Shown: positions 1 to 10,569, numbered from the stretch's first letter. The stretch: DNA of 64,000 nt from an uncultured Acidovorax sp. (GCA_913774955.1 CAJYKV010000023.1:62001-126000); one strand, 5' to 3'. Numbers and translations are program-made. The notes: generated by a model not told the origin, from the letters alone.

Positions 1-1114
1 CGCGCGTGGCGTGGAACTGCTGGCTCGCATGGAACACCTCCATGCCGTCCATGCCGGAGGCGCTTTCGGCCCAGGCACGGATGTAGGGCAGCACGCGGTC
101 GCGGCGGCCGGCGGGGAGCGTGCGCAGATCGGCCAGGGAGCGCATGCGCCAGAAACGGTCCATGCCGTCCAGCATGTCGCGCGTGAAAAAAGGCTCTATC
201 GGCACCAGGATCGCCCCGGCGGCCTCCATGCGCCGCGCGGCCTGCTCGATCGCCTCGCGCACTTGCGGCTCCACGGGCAGGCCGCAGCCGGCGTCGAGCA
301 GCAGGCCCAGCCGCAGCCCGCGCAGGTGCTCTGCCGGCACCTCGGCACCGTTCCAGCCGATGTCCTGCGGCGGCAGCGCCATGCTGTCGCGCGGGTCCGG
401 GCGGCTCAGCACGGCCATCATGAGCGCCGCGTCGGCCACCGTGCGGGTCATGGGGCCGGCCGCGCGGCCGGTGTAGGGGGGATCGATGGGAATGCGGCCC
501 AGGCTGGGCTTCAGGCTGAAGATGCCGCACCACGAGGCCGGCAGGCGCAGCGAGCCGCCGATGTCGGTGCCCACGTGCAGCGGCCCGTAGCCGGCCGCCG
601 CCGCCGCGCCGCCGCCTGCGCTCGATCCGCCGGGGCCCTTGGTCACGTCCCACGGATTGCGCGCCAGCGGATGGAAGGACGACAGCCCGGACGACAGCAT
701 GCCGTAGTCGGGCATCGTGGTCTTGGCGACGAACACCGCGCCGGCCTCCCGCAGCCGGGCGGCCGGAGGGGCATCGGCGGCCGCTGGCGCCAGTTCGGTG
801 GCTGCCGTGCCCAGCGGCGTCGGGTCGCCCCGCGTGGCGATGTTCTCCTTGATCGTGGCCGGCACGCCGTCCAGCATGCCCAGCGGCTCGCCGCGGCGCC
901 AGCGCTCCTCGCTGGCGCGCGCCTGCGCCAGCGCATCCTCCGGCCGTAACAGATAGGTGGCGTGCAGGTGCGGCTCCCAGCGCGCGATGTGGTCCAGCAC
1001 CGATCGCACGGCGTCCACGGGCGAGAGGGTGCGGGCGCGGTAGGCCGCGAGCAGCGCGTGCGCGGGCCAGTCGTGCAGCGGCACGGCGGCGAGGTGGGCG
1101 GTGCTGCTGCTCAT
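1..1114 (-). CDS. Amidase signature family enzyme (3' end cut by window edge)
   Basis: This is a Ser-Ser-Lys amidase that hydrolyses a C-N amide bond; the natural substrate is unknown. About 371 codons are visible, and family members usually have 450-500, so the C-terminus lies outside the window. The catalytic Lys is in VPATIKENIA and the Gly/Ser-rich nucleophile region is GPGGSSAGGG followed by GTDIGGSLR, so the whole triad is present. The ATG at 1114 overlaps the stop of the upstream binding-protein gene by four bases (ATGA), which implies translational coupling. With the neighbouring ABC transporter it may act on an imported amide or peptide; that is inference. The exact family member cannot be fixed from sequence alone. 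Confidence 0.9.
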   Translation of the reverse strand, partial: MSSSTAHLAAVPLHDWPAHALLAAYRARTLSPVDAVRSVLDHIARWEPHLHATYLLRPEDALAQARASEERWRRGEPLGMLDGVPATIKENIATRGDPTPLGTAATELAPAAADAPPAARLREAGAVFVAKTTMPDYGMLSSGLSSFHPLARNPWDVTKGPGGSSAGGGAAAAAGYGPLHVGTDIGGSLRLPASWCGIFSLKPSLGRIPIDPPYTGRAAGPMTRTVADAALMMAVLSRPDPRDSMALPPQDIGWNGAEVPAEHLRGLRLGLLLDAGCGLPVEPQVREAIEQAARRMEAAGAILVPIEPFFTRDMLDGMDRFWRMRSLADLRTLPAGRRDRVLPYIRAWAESASGMDGMEVFHASQQFHATR

Positions 1115-2601
1115 GCCCACGACAGCGCCGAGAGGTCGTTGGCGAAGATGGGCATGTCCTTCCAGAGCCCGCGCAGGTTCTTGTTCGCCACCGTGGCCCA
1201 CTGCGGCTGGTAGAGGAAGGCATGCACGCAGTCTTCCGCCAGCAGCCGCTGCGCTTCGCCCAGCAGCCGCGCGCGGTCGGCGGGCGCGCCCGCGGCCTTG
1301 ATCTGTTCGTAGAGCGCGTCGAAGCGCGGCGAGCGGTAGCCCCAGTAGTAGTCGGGCTTCGCGAAATTGCCCAGATCGAACGGCTCCACGTGCGAGATCA
1401 GCGTGAGGTCGTAGTTCTTGTTCGTGTAGGTGCCGCTGAGCCACTGCGCCCATTCCACGTTCTGCAGTTTCGCGGTGATGCCGACCTTGGCGAGCTGGGC
1501 CGCGATCACCTCGCCGCCCTGGCGCGCATACGGCGTCGGCGGCAGCGTCATCGTGAGTTCGAGCGGCGTCTTCACCCCGGCCTCGGCCAGCAGGCGGCGG
1601 GCCTTCTCGGGGTCGTACGGGTTGAGGCCCGTAGTGTCGACATAGCCGAAGGCCCCCGGCACGTAGTGGCTGCCTATCGGCACGCCCAGCCCGTCGGCAC
1701 TGCCCTGGATCACCGCCTTGCGGTCGATGGCGGCGGCGATCGCGCGGCGCACGCGCACGTCCTGCAGCGGCTTGCGCTGGTTGTTGATCGCCAGGATGGT
1801 CTTGGCGCGCGAGCCGCTCACGATCACCTGGAAGCGCGGGTTCGCCTTGAACTGCGGCACGCTGCGCGGCGCGACGCGCGGGAACGCGTCCACGTCGCCC
1901 GCCATCAGCGAGGCCACCTGGGCCGCCGGGTCGGAGATGAAGCGGAACACCGCGCGGCGGATCTTGGCCGCGCCGGGCGTGCGGTGGCCGTCCCAGGCCG
2001 TCAGCGTGACGGAGGCGCCCTTGCTCCAGGCCGAGAACCGGTAGGGCCCGGTGCCGACGGGCCGGGTGGCGTTCGTGTCGGCGCTGCCGGGCTCGACGAT
2101 CGCGGCCGTCGCCTGGCCGAGCAGGAACAGCAGGTCCGGTTCGATCTCCTGGTTCGTCACCACCACCGTGTGCTCGTCCACCACCCGCGTGGAAAGGTTC
2201 GCGAAAGTGCGCTTGTCCTTGTTCGTGCTTTTCTCGCCGGCCGCGCGGTCGAAGGCGAACTTCACCGCGGCCGCGTTGAACGGCGCGCCGTTGTGGAACT
2301 TGACGCCCTGGCGCAGCCAGAAGGTGCAGGTGCGCAGGTCGGGCGATATCTCCCAGCGCTCGGCGAGCAGCGGCGAGGTGCTGCCGTCGGCGTTGATTTT
2401 CGTGAGCGTCTCGAACACGTTGTAGAGCGTGATCTCGCCGATCGCCGACGCCGCGCCCGCCGTGGGGTCGAGCCCCGGCGGCTCCAGCGTCATGGCCAGC
2501 ACGACCGTGTCCTTGCGGCCCTGGGCCAGGGCGGTCAGCGGCAAGGGCAGGGCCAGCGGCGCGGCGGCTGCGGCGAGAAGGGTGCGGCGGTCGATGGGCA
2601 T
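1111..2601 (-). CDS. ABC transporter substrate-binding protein, family 5 (peptide/nickel type)
   Basis: This 496-residue periplasmic binding protein captures an oligopeptide-like ligand for the ABC importer. The N-terminus (MPIDRRTLLAAAAAPLALP, then ALAQG) is a signal peptide with an RR-x-LL pattern that could use Tat or Sec. The mature part has the usual SBP_bac_5 features: an early LDPT segment, LAERWEISPDLRTCTFWLRQ, VGTGPYRF, and VRRAIAAAIDRKAV. The length is normal for the family. The ATG at 2601 starts exactly at the signal peptide, although the frame stays open far upstream. The gene is separated from its probable transporter operon (4560-8362) by hipBA. The ligand cannot be inferred. 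Confidence 0.92.
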   Translation of the reverse strand: MPIDRRTLLAAAAAPLALPLPLTALAQGRKDTVVLAMTLEPPGLDPTAGAASAIGEITLYNVFETLTKINADGSTSPLLAERWEISPDLRTCTFWLRQGVKFHNGAPFNAAAVKFAFDRAAGEKSTNKDKRTFANLSTRVVDEHTVVVTNQEIEPDLLFLLGQATAAIVEPGSADTNATRPVGTGPYRFSAWSKGASVTLTAWDGHRTPGAAKIRRAVFRFISDPAAQVASLMAGDVDAFPRVAPRSVPQFKANPRFQVIVSGSRAKTILAINNQRKPLQDVRVRRAIAAAIDRKAVIQGSADGLGVPIGSHYVPGAFGYVDTTGLNPYDPEKARRLLAEAGVKTPLELTMTLPPTPYARQGGEVIAAQLAKVGITAKLQNVEWAQWLSGTYTNKNYDLTLISHVEPFDLGNFAKPDYYWGYRSPRFDALYEQIKAAGAPADRARLLGEAQRLLAEDCVHAFLYQPQWATVANKNLRGLWKDMPIFANDLSALSWA

Positions 2602-2771
2602 CGCGGAGGTCTCCGGGCGGGCGAAATAGGGAAGCAGACATCGGCACGGGGCCGGCAGACATTGCGCAAGTACAAGCAGTGGTGCTTTCACGCAGGTGCG
2701 GAGATGTGTTTGTACACCACGGGCGCCCGTGCTGCAGTGGTCCCTGCGACGGTCCGCCGGGTCACCCTGCT

Positions 2772-4034
2772 TCAGCAGAATGCCTTGCGCTGCCGCTTCA
2801 GCGCATCCCGGTCGATGCTGCCGCGCAGCAGCGCCAGGTCGGCATCGCAGACGCCCAGGCCGGCGAAATGCGCCTCCCACCCGTCCACGGTGCGGGCCAC
2901 CTGCCGGACCAGTTCGGTGGCACGCGCCCGTCGGATCCCGAACTCGTTCAGTTCCGTGAGCGCATTGTCCAGGCACGATTGCGCCCCGGCCGACCCCACG
3001 GCGAGCGCCTGGTAGCCCAGGTTCTGCAGCGTGGGCACCACGTCGTAGGCCGGCGTGAGTGCGTAGTAACCATCGAAACCCAAGCGCAGGCTGTGGTTGC
3101 GCTCGTGGTCGTCGGTGTTGTCCATCAGGATGTTGAACACCATGCGCCGGAACAGCTCCTCGCGCTGCGCGGCCTGTTGGTCGGGATGGCCCAGGCGCAG
3201 CAGCACGGTGGCGAGCGCGCCATACCGTTCGTCCAGGCGTGCGGCCCGCAATGCCGTGCGGGCCGAAAGGCAGTGCAGCCGGTAGGGGCCTTCGCGGTCG
3301 AAACGCGCAATGGTCAGCGCATGGCGCGCCTTGCCGTGGCGCGCAGGCAGCGGCAGCACACCGGTGACGGCCACTTCGATGCCCGCACGGGCAGCGAGCG
3401 TCATCGTCGCATGCTCGACCAGGGGCGTGTCCACCGCGTCGTCCAGCTCGCTGAATTTCACCACGCAGGGGCCCGCTCCGGCGTCCAGCAGCGCCTTGGG
3501 CCGTGCACCCCCCAACGTCACGCCGGGCTGCAGCAGCCGCTGCATGGCCGTGGTGACGGGGGCCTGGGTCTGCACGTCGTCGATGGCGGCGCTGAGCTGC
3601 GCCAGATCGCGCAGCCGCGGGTAGGGCCCGAGCGTGCGCGGAAGGTACTGGTCCGCCGACACCGAAACGCCCAATGCGCCGAAGCGGTCGTCGCCAGCGA
3701 ACAGCAGCATCTCCAGAACCGACAGGCGCGCCGGGCGGTCTATGTGGCGGATGATGCGCTCGCCCCAGCGGTCGGGCCGCGCATCGTCGATCGCGCCCGG
3801 GGCGCTGCCTTTCTCGCCCGCGGTGAAGGTCTGGCCCTGCAGCACCGGCAGGTCTTCGCTCAGAGGGAAGTGCCACCAGGGCTCGCCATAAGAGAAGGTG
3901 GCGCAGTCGGGTACGAGCTGCGACAGCCGCAGCATGCCCACGTGCACGGGCTGCCCCGGGTTGACCAGGGCCCAGAGGTGCAATTCGTCCTGCGGCACAT
4001 AGGTGCGCGGGTCCACGGGACTGGGAGCCGTCAT
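2772..4034 (-). CDS. hipA: HipA-like serine/threonine kinase (toxin-like)
   Basis: This 420-residue protein belongs to the HipA family. HipA kinases phosphorylate translation components, in E. coli the glutamyl-tRNA synthetase, and induce dormancy. Visible kinase motifs are the Gly-rich loop GGARPKA (residues 175-181), the ligand Lys in VVKFSE (about 193), the catalytic-loop motif NTDDHERNHS (306-315, family pattern NxDxHxKNxS) and the metal Asp in AYDVVP (329-334). The HipA N-terminal subdomain is also present (VGMLRLSQ, FGYGEPWW-like region). Its ATG overlaps the hipB stop (ATGA). All catalytic residues look intact. The real substrate is unknown, and many HipA homologues differ from the E. 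coli enzyme in target. Confidence 0.88.
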   Translation of the reverse strand: MTAPSPVDPRTYVPQDELHLWALVNPGQPVHVGMLRLSQLVPDCATFSYGEPWWHFPLSEDLPVLQGQTFTAGEKGSAPGAIDDARPDRWGERIIRHIDRPARLSVLEMLLFAGDDRFGALGVSVSADQYLPRTLGPYPRLRDLAQLSAAIDDVQTQAPVTTAMQRLLQPGVTLGGARPKALLDAGAGPCVVKFSELDDAVDTPLVEHATMTLAARAGIEVAVTGVLPLPARHGKARHALTIARFDREGPYRLHCLSARTALRAARLDERYGALATVLLRLGHPDQQAAQREELFRRMVFNILMDNTDDHERNHSLRLGFDGYYALTPAYDVVPTLQNLGYQALAVGSAGAQSCLDNALTELNEFGIRRARATELVRQVARTVDGWEAHFAGLGVCDADLALLRGSIDRDALKRQRKAFC

Positions 4035-4495
4035 TTCGTGGGTGGCCCGGCAGGGTGCAGCAGGGCCGCGAGGCCGGCGGCGTTGCCCACCGGGGGCGAA
4101 GGGGGCGAGGGCGAGGAACTTGCAGCAGCCTTTCTGGCCTCTTCGACTCCCTGGAGCGGGCGGCGCGGGCGCCGGGAAGCCGGGCTCCAGCGGGCCCGCG
4201 CGTCGGTCACTTCGCGCTCCAGCGCGGCATGGTCATGCACCGGCGCGATCAGCTCCGCGAGTCCTTGCGCCTGATTGATGAGCCACAGGCACATCACGTA
4301 AGAGGCCATCGCCACGGACGGGTCGCCACGTTCGATGCGCGCCATGGTGGGTTGCGACACGCCCAGCTTCTTCGCCCATTGCGCCTGGGACTCGCCGCGG
4401 CGCTTGCGGGCCGTGGCGATGTTCTGCCCCAGCGCTTCGATCTGGCGCAGCACGGCCTGGGGATAGTCGGCCGGTGGGGTGGTCTGCCTTGGCAT
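4031..4495 (-). CDS. hipB: HipB-like HTH antitoxin / autorepressor
   Basis: This 154-residue protein has a XRE/Cro helix-turn-helix at about residues 20-75 (KKLGVSQPTMARIERGDP is the recognition unit). In HipBA modules the small HTH protein binds HipA, neutralises it and represses the operon. It is longer than E. coli HipB (88 residues) because of a Ser/Pro/Ala-rich tail after residue 105, probably disordered; such tails can be protease targets. It lies directly before hipA with an ATGA overlap. An AT-rich segment with inverted repeats lies immediately upstream and is the likely operator. The antitoxin role is inferred from family and position. Confidence 0.85.
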   Translation of the reverse strand: MPRQTTPPADYPQAVLRQIEALGQNIATARKRRGESQAQWAKKLGVSQPTMARIERGDPSVAMASYVMCLWLINQAQGLAELIAPVHDHAALEREVTDARARWSPASRRPRRPLQGVEEARKAAASSSPSPPSPPVGNAAGLAALLHPAGPPTK

Positions 4496-4497
4496 TC

Positions 4498-4543
4498 ATA
4501 GATGTTAGCAAAAGGCCGAAAATATGAAAATCTATAAATATTT
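4498..4543 (-). promoter_or_regulatory. Candidate hipBA promoter/operator with nested inverted repeats
   Basis: The bases just upstream of hipB are strikingly AT-rich against the GC-rich surroundings. Two perfect inverted repeats are visible: ATAGAT at 4498-4503 with ATCTAT at 4530-4535, and AAATAT at 4520-4525 with ATATTT at 4538-4543. HipB proteins bind short inverted repeats in their own promoter, so these are plausible operator half-sites. The sequence does not match the E. coli TATCC-N8-GGATA operator. Function is inference. Confidence 0.45.
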
Positions 4544-4559
4544 CCGCCTGCGGACGCTG

Positions 4560-5407
<848 letters not shown>

Positions 5408-5411
<4 letters not shown>

Positions 5412-6490
5412 GCGGGGGCTCCTGGTGCTGCCGCGGCGGCCGCCACGTCGTCCAGCCGGATGCAGCGCGCCTGGTGTCCAGGCCCGACGGCCACGGGCTC
5501 CGGCAGCCCGGCATCGCACTCCGGGACGGTGAACGCACAGCGGCCCGCGAACGGGCAGCCGGGCGGCAGGTCCGCGATGTCCGGCACCGTGCCGGCGATG
5601 GTGGGCAGCCGGGAGCGCGCGGCGCCACGCGCCTGGGGACCATCGTCCCCGGCGTCATCGTTTTCGTCTTCCAGCCACTGCGGCCGCGCCGCGAACAGGC
5701 CCCGCGTGTAGGGATGGGCCCGGCGGGCGAACACCTCCGCCGTGGGCCCGCTCTCGACCACGCTGCCGCCGTACATCACCAGCAGGCGGTCGACGTTCTG
5801 CGCGATCACGCCCAGATCGTGCGAGATCAGCACCAGCCCCATGCCGCGCTCGTCGACGAGCTCCGCGATCAGGTCCAGGATCTGCCGCTGCACCGTCACG
5901 TCGAGCGCCGTGGTGGGTTCGTCGGCGATCAGCACGTCCGGCCCGCAGGCCAGCGCCATCGCGATCGTGATGCGCTGGCGCTGCCCGCCCGAGAACTGGT
6001 GCGGATAGGCGTCGAAGCGCCGGGCCGCCTGCGGAATGCCCACGCGCTCGAGCAGCGCCACTGCCCGCGCGCGCGCCTCGGCGCGCGGCAGGCCCAGGTG
6101 CCGGCGCATCGGCTCGGCCACCTGCGCGCCGATGGTGTGCACGGGGTTGAGCGCCGTCATCGGCTCCTGGAACACCATCGCGATGCGGCGGCCCCGCAGC
6201 CGTGCCAGGGCGTCGTCCGGCTGGCCCAGCAGTTCCGTGCCGCCGAAGCGCACGCTACCGCCGGCGCGCGCGCCCTCGGGCAGCAGCCCCATGAGCGCCA
6301 TCGCCGTGAGCGACTTGCCGCAGCCCGATTCACCCACTAGCCCGATCGCCTCGCCGCGCGCGAGCGTGAACGACGCCTCGTGCACCGCGCGCGCCGGGCC
6401 GCGCTGCGTCGGCAGGTCCACGGTCAGGCCGCGCACGTCGATCAGCGGATCGCCGCGATCGGGGAGGGAGGAAGGGCGCACGTCCACCAT
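5408..6490 (-). CDS. Peptide ABC transporter ATP-binding protein (DppD/OppD-like)
   Basis: This 360-residue ATPase has Walker [10 protein letters not shown], signature [15 protein letters not shown], Walker B VLIADEPT with TALDVT, and the switch His in LVLISHDLG. The C-terminal oligopeptide-transporter extension is present (HPYTRGLF, then the Cys-containing [14 protein letters not shown]), which identifies a DppD/OppD-type subunit. An acidic insertion ([12 protein letters not shown]) before the extension is unusual. It follows the second permease by 10 bases and overlaps the next ATPase gene by four, so the four membrane-complex genes form one operon. Confidence 0.93.
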
Positions 6491-6500
6491 GGTTTGCGCT

Positions 6501-7400
6501 TCAGCGGCGGCGCGCCAGGCGCGGATCGAGCAGATCGCGCAGCCCGTCGCCCAGCAGGTTCAGGCCGAGCACGGCCATGGCGATCGCCACCCCCGGCCAT
6601 ACGGCCAGCAGCGGCGCCTGGAACATCAGCGTCTGCGCCTCGCTCAGCATGCGGCCCCACGACGGCTGCGGCGGCTGCGTGCCCAGGCCCAGGTAGGAGA
6701 GGGCAGCCTCGGCCAGGATCGCCAGCGCGAACTGGATGGTCGCCTGCACCGTGAGCACGGCCGCGATGTTCGGCAGCACGTGGTCCCACGTGATGCGCCA
6801 GGGACCCTTGCCGCAGGCGCGCGCCGCCAGCACGTATTCGCGCGCCCACACGGCCTTGGCGGAGGCGCGTGCCACGCGGGCAAAGGTCGGAATGTTGAAG
6901 ATGCCGATCGCGATGATCGAATTCACCACGCCCGCGCCCCAGACGGCCGTGAGCATGATCGCCGAGAGGATGGCGGGAAATGCGAAGGTGAAATCCGCGA
7001 GGCGCATCACCGCTTCCTCCACCCAGCCGCGCCGCGCCGCCGCCAGCAGCCCGAGCGCCGTGCCCACCGTGAGCCCGATGCCCACGGCGATCACGCCCAC
7101 GAGGATCGAATTGCGTGCGCCCACCAGCAGCAGCGATGCCACGTCGCGCCCGAAGGCGTCCGTGCCCAGCCAGTGCGCCGCGCCGGGCGGGCGCAGGGCG
7201 TCGTCCATGTCCATGTCGTAGGGCGAACCGGGCGTCCAGAAGAACGACAGCAGCGCCGCCAGCACCAGCAGCAGCGAGAGCGCGGCGCCCAGCGCGAAGC
7301 TCGGGTGGCGCAGGGCCTGGCGCCACGCGCCGGCAGCCGGGCGCCCGGCCACGGCGGGGGATGCTGCGGGAGGTGCGGAAGCAGGAGTGCGCGCAGGCAT
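6501..7400 (-). CDS. Peptide ABC transporter permease (DppC/OppC-like)
   Basis: This 299-residue inner-membrane permease has an N-terminal hydrophobic helix after a Pro/Ala-rich tail (about residues 36-52), the LGTDAFGRDVASLLLVGAR motif typical of DppC-type subunits, and five further hydrophobic segments. The EAA coupling loop is about ARACGKGPWRITWDHVLPN. The start at 7400 gives a one-base TGATG junction with the upstream permease gene, a strong translational-coupling signal. The paired permease is encoded at 7400-8362. Confidence 0.93.
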   Translation of the reverse strand: MPARTPASAPPAASPAVAGRPAAGAWRQALRHPSFALGAALSLLLVLAALLSFFWTPGSPYDMDMDDALRPPGAAHWLGTDAFGRDVASLLLVGARNSILVGVIAVGIGLTVGTALGLLAAARRGWVEEAVMRLADFTFAFPAILSAIMLTAVWGAGVVNSIIAIGIFNIPTFARVARASAKAVWAREYVLAARACGKGPWRITWDHVLPNIAAVLTVQATIQFALAILAEAALSYLGLGTQPPQPSWGRMLSEAQTLMFQAPLLAVWPGVAIAMAVLGLNLLGDGLRDLLDPRLARRR

Positions 7401-8362
7401 CAGAGATCGCTCGCCTTCACGCGCGGATCGATGGCCGCATACAGCAGGTCCACCACGAAATTCACCACGATCACCATCGCCGCCAGCAGCATCACGCAGT
7501 TGCGCACCACCACCAGGTCGCGGTTCGCGATCGACTGGAAGATCAGCCGGCCCAGCCCGGGCAGATAGAACACGTTCTCGACCACGATCGTGCCGGCCAG
7601 CAGGTTCGCGAACTGCAGGCCCATCACCGTGACCACGGGGATCATCGCATTGCGCAGCACGTGGCCCCAGAGCGCGGCCTGCCGCGACAGCCCCTTGGCC
7701 CGCGCGGTGCGCACGAAATCCTCGCGCAGCACCTCCAGCACCGCGGAGCGCGTGATGCGCGCGAGGATGGCCGCCTGCACCACCGCCAGCGCGATGGCGG
7801 GCAGCAGCAGGGCCTGCAGCGCCTGCAGCGGTCCGCCGCCCGAGGCCTCCGTCCAGCCCGGGAAGCCACCCGCCGAGAACCACTGCAGCTTCACCGAGAA
7901 CAGCAGGATCAGCAGGATGGCGAACCAGAAGTTCGGGATCGCGATGCCGATCTGCGCCAGCGCCATCACGCCCACGTCGCCCCAGCGGCGGTGGTGCGCC
8001 GCCGCGTACACCCCGGCCAGCAGCGCCAGCACCGCCGTGATGGCCATCGCCATCAGTGCCAGCGGCACCGTGAGCGCCAGCCGCTCCAGCACCAGATCGC
8101 GCACCGGCGTGCCGTAGGCATGGCTCTCGCCCATGTCGCCCGAGAGCAGACCGCCGATCCATTGGGCATAGCGCACCGGCGCGGGCTGGTCCAGCCCCAG
8201 CTGCGCGGCCAGCGCCGCCACGGCCTCCGGCGAGGCATCCGGGCCCATCATCACCTGCGCCGCGTTGCCGGGCAGGATCTCCAGCACCAGGAACACGACC
8301 AGCGACGCCGCGGCCAGCGTGGCCGCGAACGTCGCAAGGCGCTTGAAGAGGAACATTCCCAT
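7400..8362 (-). CDS. Peptide ABC transporter permease (DppB/OppB-like)
   Basis: This 320-residue permease begins MGMFLFKRLATFAATLAAAS, the usual short cytoplasmic start plus first helix, and carries the ILPGNAAQVMMGPDASPE periplasmic segment and the coupling loop ARAKGLSRQAALWGHVLRN. It is the first gene of the transporter operon. An in-frame ATG two codons downstream (8356) is an equally possible start; no strong ribosome-binding site decides between them. The 232 bases up to the divergent ferredoxin gene must hold promoters for both directions, but I see no clear consensus there. Confidence 0.92.
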   Translation of the reverse strand: MGMFLFKRLATFAATLAAASLVVFLVLEILPGNAAQVMMGPDASPEAVAALAAQLGLDQPAPVRYAQWIGGLLSGDMGESHAYGTPVRDLVLERLALTVPLALMAMAITAVLALLAGVYAAAHHRRWGDVGVMALAQIGIAIPNFWFAILLILLFSVKLQWFSAGGFPGWTEASGGGPLQALQALLLPAIALAVVQAAILARITRSAVLEVLREDFVRTARAKGLSRQAALWGHVLRNAMIPVVTVMGLQFANLLAGTIVVENVFYLPGLGRLIFQSIANRDLVVVRNCVMLLAAMVIVVNFVVDLLYAAIDPRVKASDL

Positions 8363-8552
8363 GGCGGGCGGGCGGGCGTGTGGATTGGAGAGGCGGAGTC
8401 GGGTCGTGGTGTCCAGAGGCCCGGGGCTGGCATGGCTGCGGGCCCGGAAGGCGCAGCATAGCGGCAAACGAGCGCCGTGACGGCCTGCCGGGCCGGCCAC
8501 GCAGGCCCGCGCGCAGGCCCCTGCCGTGCCATGGGGATGGGGCCTGGGATAA

Positions 8553-8876
<324 letters not shown>

Positions 8877-9000
8877 GGTACTGGATGCGCCACGGCCTGC
8901 CAGGGCGGGCGCGCGGTGCGTACATCCGAGAGCACGATCTCCCATGGCCTGCGGAGCCGCTGCAGTGGCGGCAGGTGGAAGGTGGGAGCGGTTGCCCCGC

Positions 9001-9633
9001 CTACCGCTGCGCAGGCGGCGTGGGCGGCAGCCCTTCCGGACGCGGCGGCTTCGGGCGCGGCGGCTTGGTGGTGTGCACGAGCAGCGTGGCCTTTTCCATG
9101 TCGCCTGCCAGCATGGCCGGCGCCGCCTTGAGCGAATGCGCGATGCTGTCCTCGATCTGCGTGCGGTGGTCGGGCGAGGGTTTCTTCAGCACCCAGTTCG
9201 GCACCTCTTCCTTCACGCCTGGATGCCCGATGCCGATGCGCAGGCGCCAGTAGTCCGGCGAGCCCAACTGCGCATGGATGTCGCGCAGCCCGTTGTGCCC
9301 CGCATGGCTGCCCCCGCGCTTGAGCTTGGCCTGGCCCGGCACGATGTCCAGCTCGTCGTGGGCCACGAGGATTTCCTGCGGCTGGATCTTGAAGAAGCGC
9401 GCCAGCGCGGCCACCGACTTGCCCGACAGGTTCATGAAGGTCTGCGGCTGCAGCAGCCACACGCTCTGTCCGTTCACACTGGCGCGGGCGACCAGCCCAT
9501 GGTAGGCCCGCTCGGGCACGAGGTGCACCTTCAGGTCGCGGGCGAGCCCGTCGATCCACCAGAACCCCGCGTTGTGCCGCGTGGCGTCGTAATCCGGACC
9601 GGGATTGCCCAGGCCCACAAACAGTTTGATCAT
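9001..9633 (-). CDS. pth: Peptidyl-tRNA hydrolase
   Basis: This 210-residue enzyme cleaves the ester bond of peptidyl-tRNA released from stalled ribosomes. Expected residues are visible: Asn in GLGNPG, the catalytic His in TRHNAGF, Asn in FMNLSG, the catalytic Asp in AHDELD and Asn in GHNGLRD. The start [12 protein letters not shown] at 9633 matches the family; the frame is open 20 codons upstream but without homology. The C-terminus carries a Pro/Arg-rich tail of about 15 residues that is not needed for catalysis in the family. It follows rplY, a conserved neighbour. Confidence 0.97.
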   Translation of the reverse strand: MIKLFVGLGNPGPDYDATRHNAGFWWIDGLARDLKVHLVPERAYHGLVARASVNGQSVWLLQPQTFMNLSGKSVAALARFFKIQPQEILVAHDELDIVPGQAKLKRGGSHAGHNGLRDIHAQLGSPDYWRLRIGIGHPGVKEEVPNWVLKKPSPDHRTQIEDSIAHSLKAAPAMLAGDMEKATLLVHTTKPPRPKPPRPEGLPPTPPAQR

Positions 9634-9675
9634 GGTGCGCGCGATTATCGGAGGAGCGCGGCGCGGCACGCTCCC

Positions 9676-9715
9676 AAAAGAGCAACGGCCCACGCGCCGT
9701 GAAGCGGTGGGCCGT
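9676..9715 (-). terminator. Probable intrinsic terminator after rplY
   Basis: Nine-base perfect arms (ACGGCCCAC at 9685-9693 and GTGGGCCGT at 9707-9715) flank a loop. On the minus strand the stem is followed by GCTCTTTT. It lies between the rplY stop and the pth start. The T-run is short, so it may only attenuate readthrough into pth. Confidence 0.5.
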
Positions 9716-9767
9716 AGGGGCCGGATGCCACCCGTGGGGCGGCCATCCGGTCAGGGGGCGCGAAGAA

Positions 9768-10400
9768 TTACTTCTTGCCCTTCTTGGCGGGAGCGGCGGC
9801 AGGAGCAGCAGCGCCTTCGGCCGGAGCCTCGACTTCGGCCACCGGCGTCACGACGGACACCAGCACCGGGTTCTGCTGGCTGCCACGCACCACGGCGGAC
9901 ACGCCGCGGGGCAGCTTGATGTCCTTCAGGTGCAGCGAGCGGCCCTTTTCCAGCTTGCTCAGGTCCACGTTGATGAACTCGGGCAGGTCGGACGGCATGC
10001 AGGACACGTCCAGTTCGTTCGCCACGGGGTTGACCATGCACTTGTCGATCTTCACGGCCGGGGATTCCTCGGCGCCGGAGAAGTGCAGCGGCACCTTCAT
10101 GTGCAGCTTGGTCTTCTCGTCCACGCGCTGGAAGTCGATGTGCAGCACCAGTTGCTTGAACGGGTGGTATTGCACGTCGCGCAGCAGGACCTTGCTGGTC
10201 TGGCCGGCCAGTTCCATGTCCAGCACGCTGGAATGGAAGGCTTCCTTCTTCAGGGCGTGCCACAGGGCGTTGTGGTCCAGCTCGATGAGCTGGGGTTCGG
10301 CGGAACCGCCGTAGACGATGCCGGGCGTCTTGCCCGAATTGCGCAGACGGCGGCTCGCACCCGTACCTTGCTTGGCGCGCTCAAAAGCGACGAAGTTCAT
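9768..10400 (-). CDS. rplY: 50S ribosomal protein L25, long (CTC) form
   Basis: This 210-residue protein binds 5S rRNA in the large subunit. The N-terminal L25 domain ([20 protein letters not shown], then GIVYGG and LRDVQYHP) is followed by the beta-barrel CTC domain ([27 protein letters not shown]). The C-terminus ends in an Ala/Pro-rich tail with AKKGKK, common in beta-proteobacterial L25. It lies between prs and pth, the standard arrangement. Long L25 forms occur in most bacteria; E. coli has the short one. Confidence 0.97.
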   Translation of the reverse strand: MNFVAFERAKQGTGASRRLRNSGKTPGIVYGGSAEPQLIELDHNALWHALKKEAFHSSVLDMELAGQTSKVLLRDVQYHPFKQLVLHIDFQRVDEKTKLHMKVPLHFSGAEESPAVKIDKCMVNPVANELDVSCMPSDLPEFINVDLSKLEKGRSLHLKDIKLPRGVSAVVRGSQQNPVLVSVVTPVAEVEAPAEGAAAPAAAPAKKGKK

Positions 10401-10502
10401 GTTTCACTCCTGTGGGGGCCTGCCGCGACCAGCGGGCCCTGCGTTGACGAAGGCCCGCGCCAGGATGGCTGCGGGCCCGTGGGGTTGTTCCCGAACGCGC
10501 AA

Positions 10503-10518
10503 GCCTCCCGAAGGAGGC
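10503..10518 (-). terminator. Stable UUCG hairpin downstream of prs
   Basis: On the minus strand the arms GCCTCC and GGAGGC close a TTCG tetraloop, the most stable RNA tetraloop. It lies about 50 bases past the prs stop and before rplY. No T-run follows, so it may be an attenuator or an RNA-stability element rather than a full terminator. Confidence 0.4.
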
Positions 10519-10569
10519 CTGGCATCTGCTGCGCCGGGCCGGAGGGCCGGGGCAGCGGAGGACGGATCC

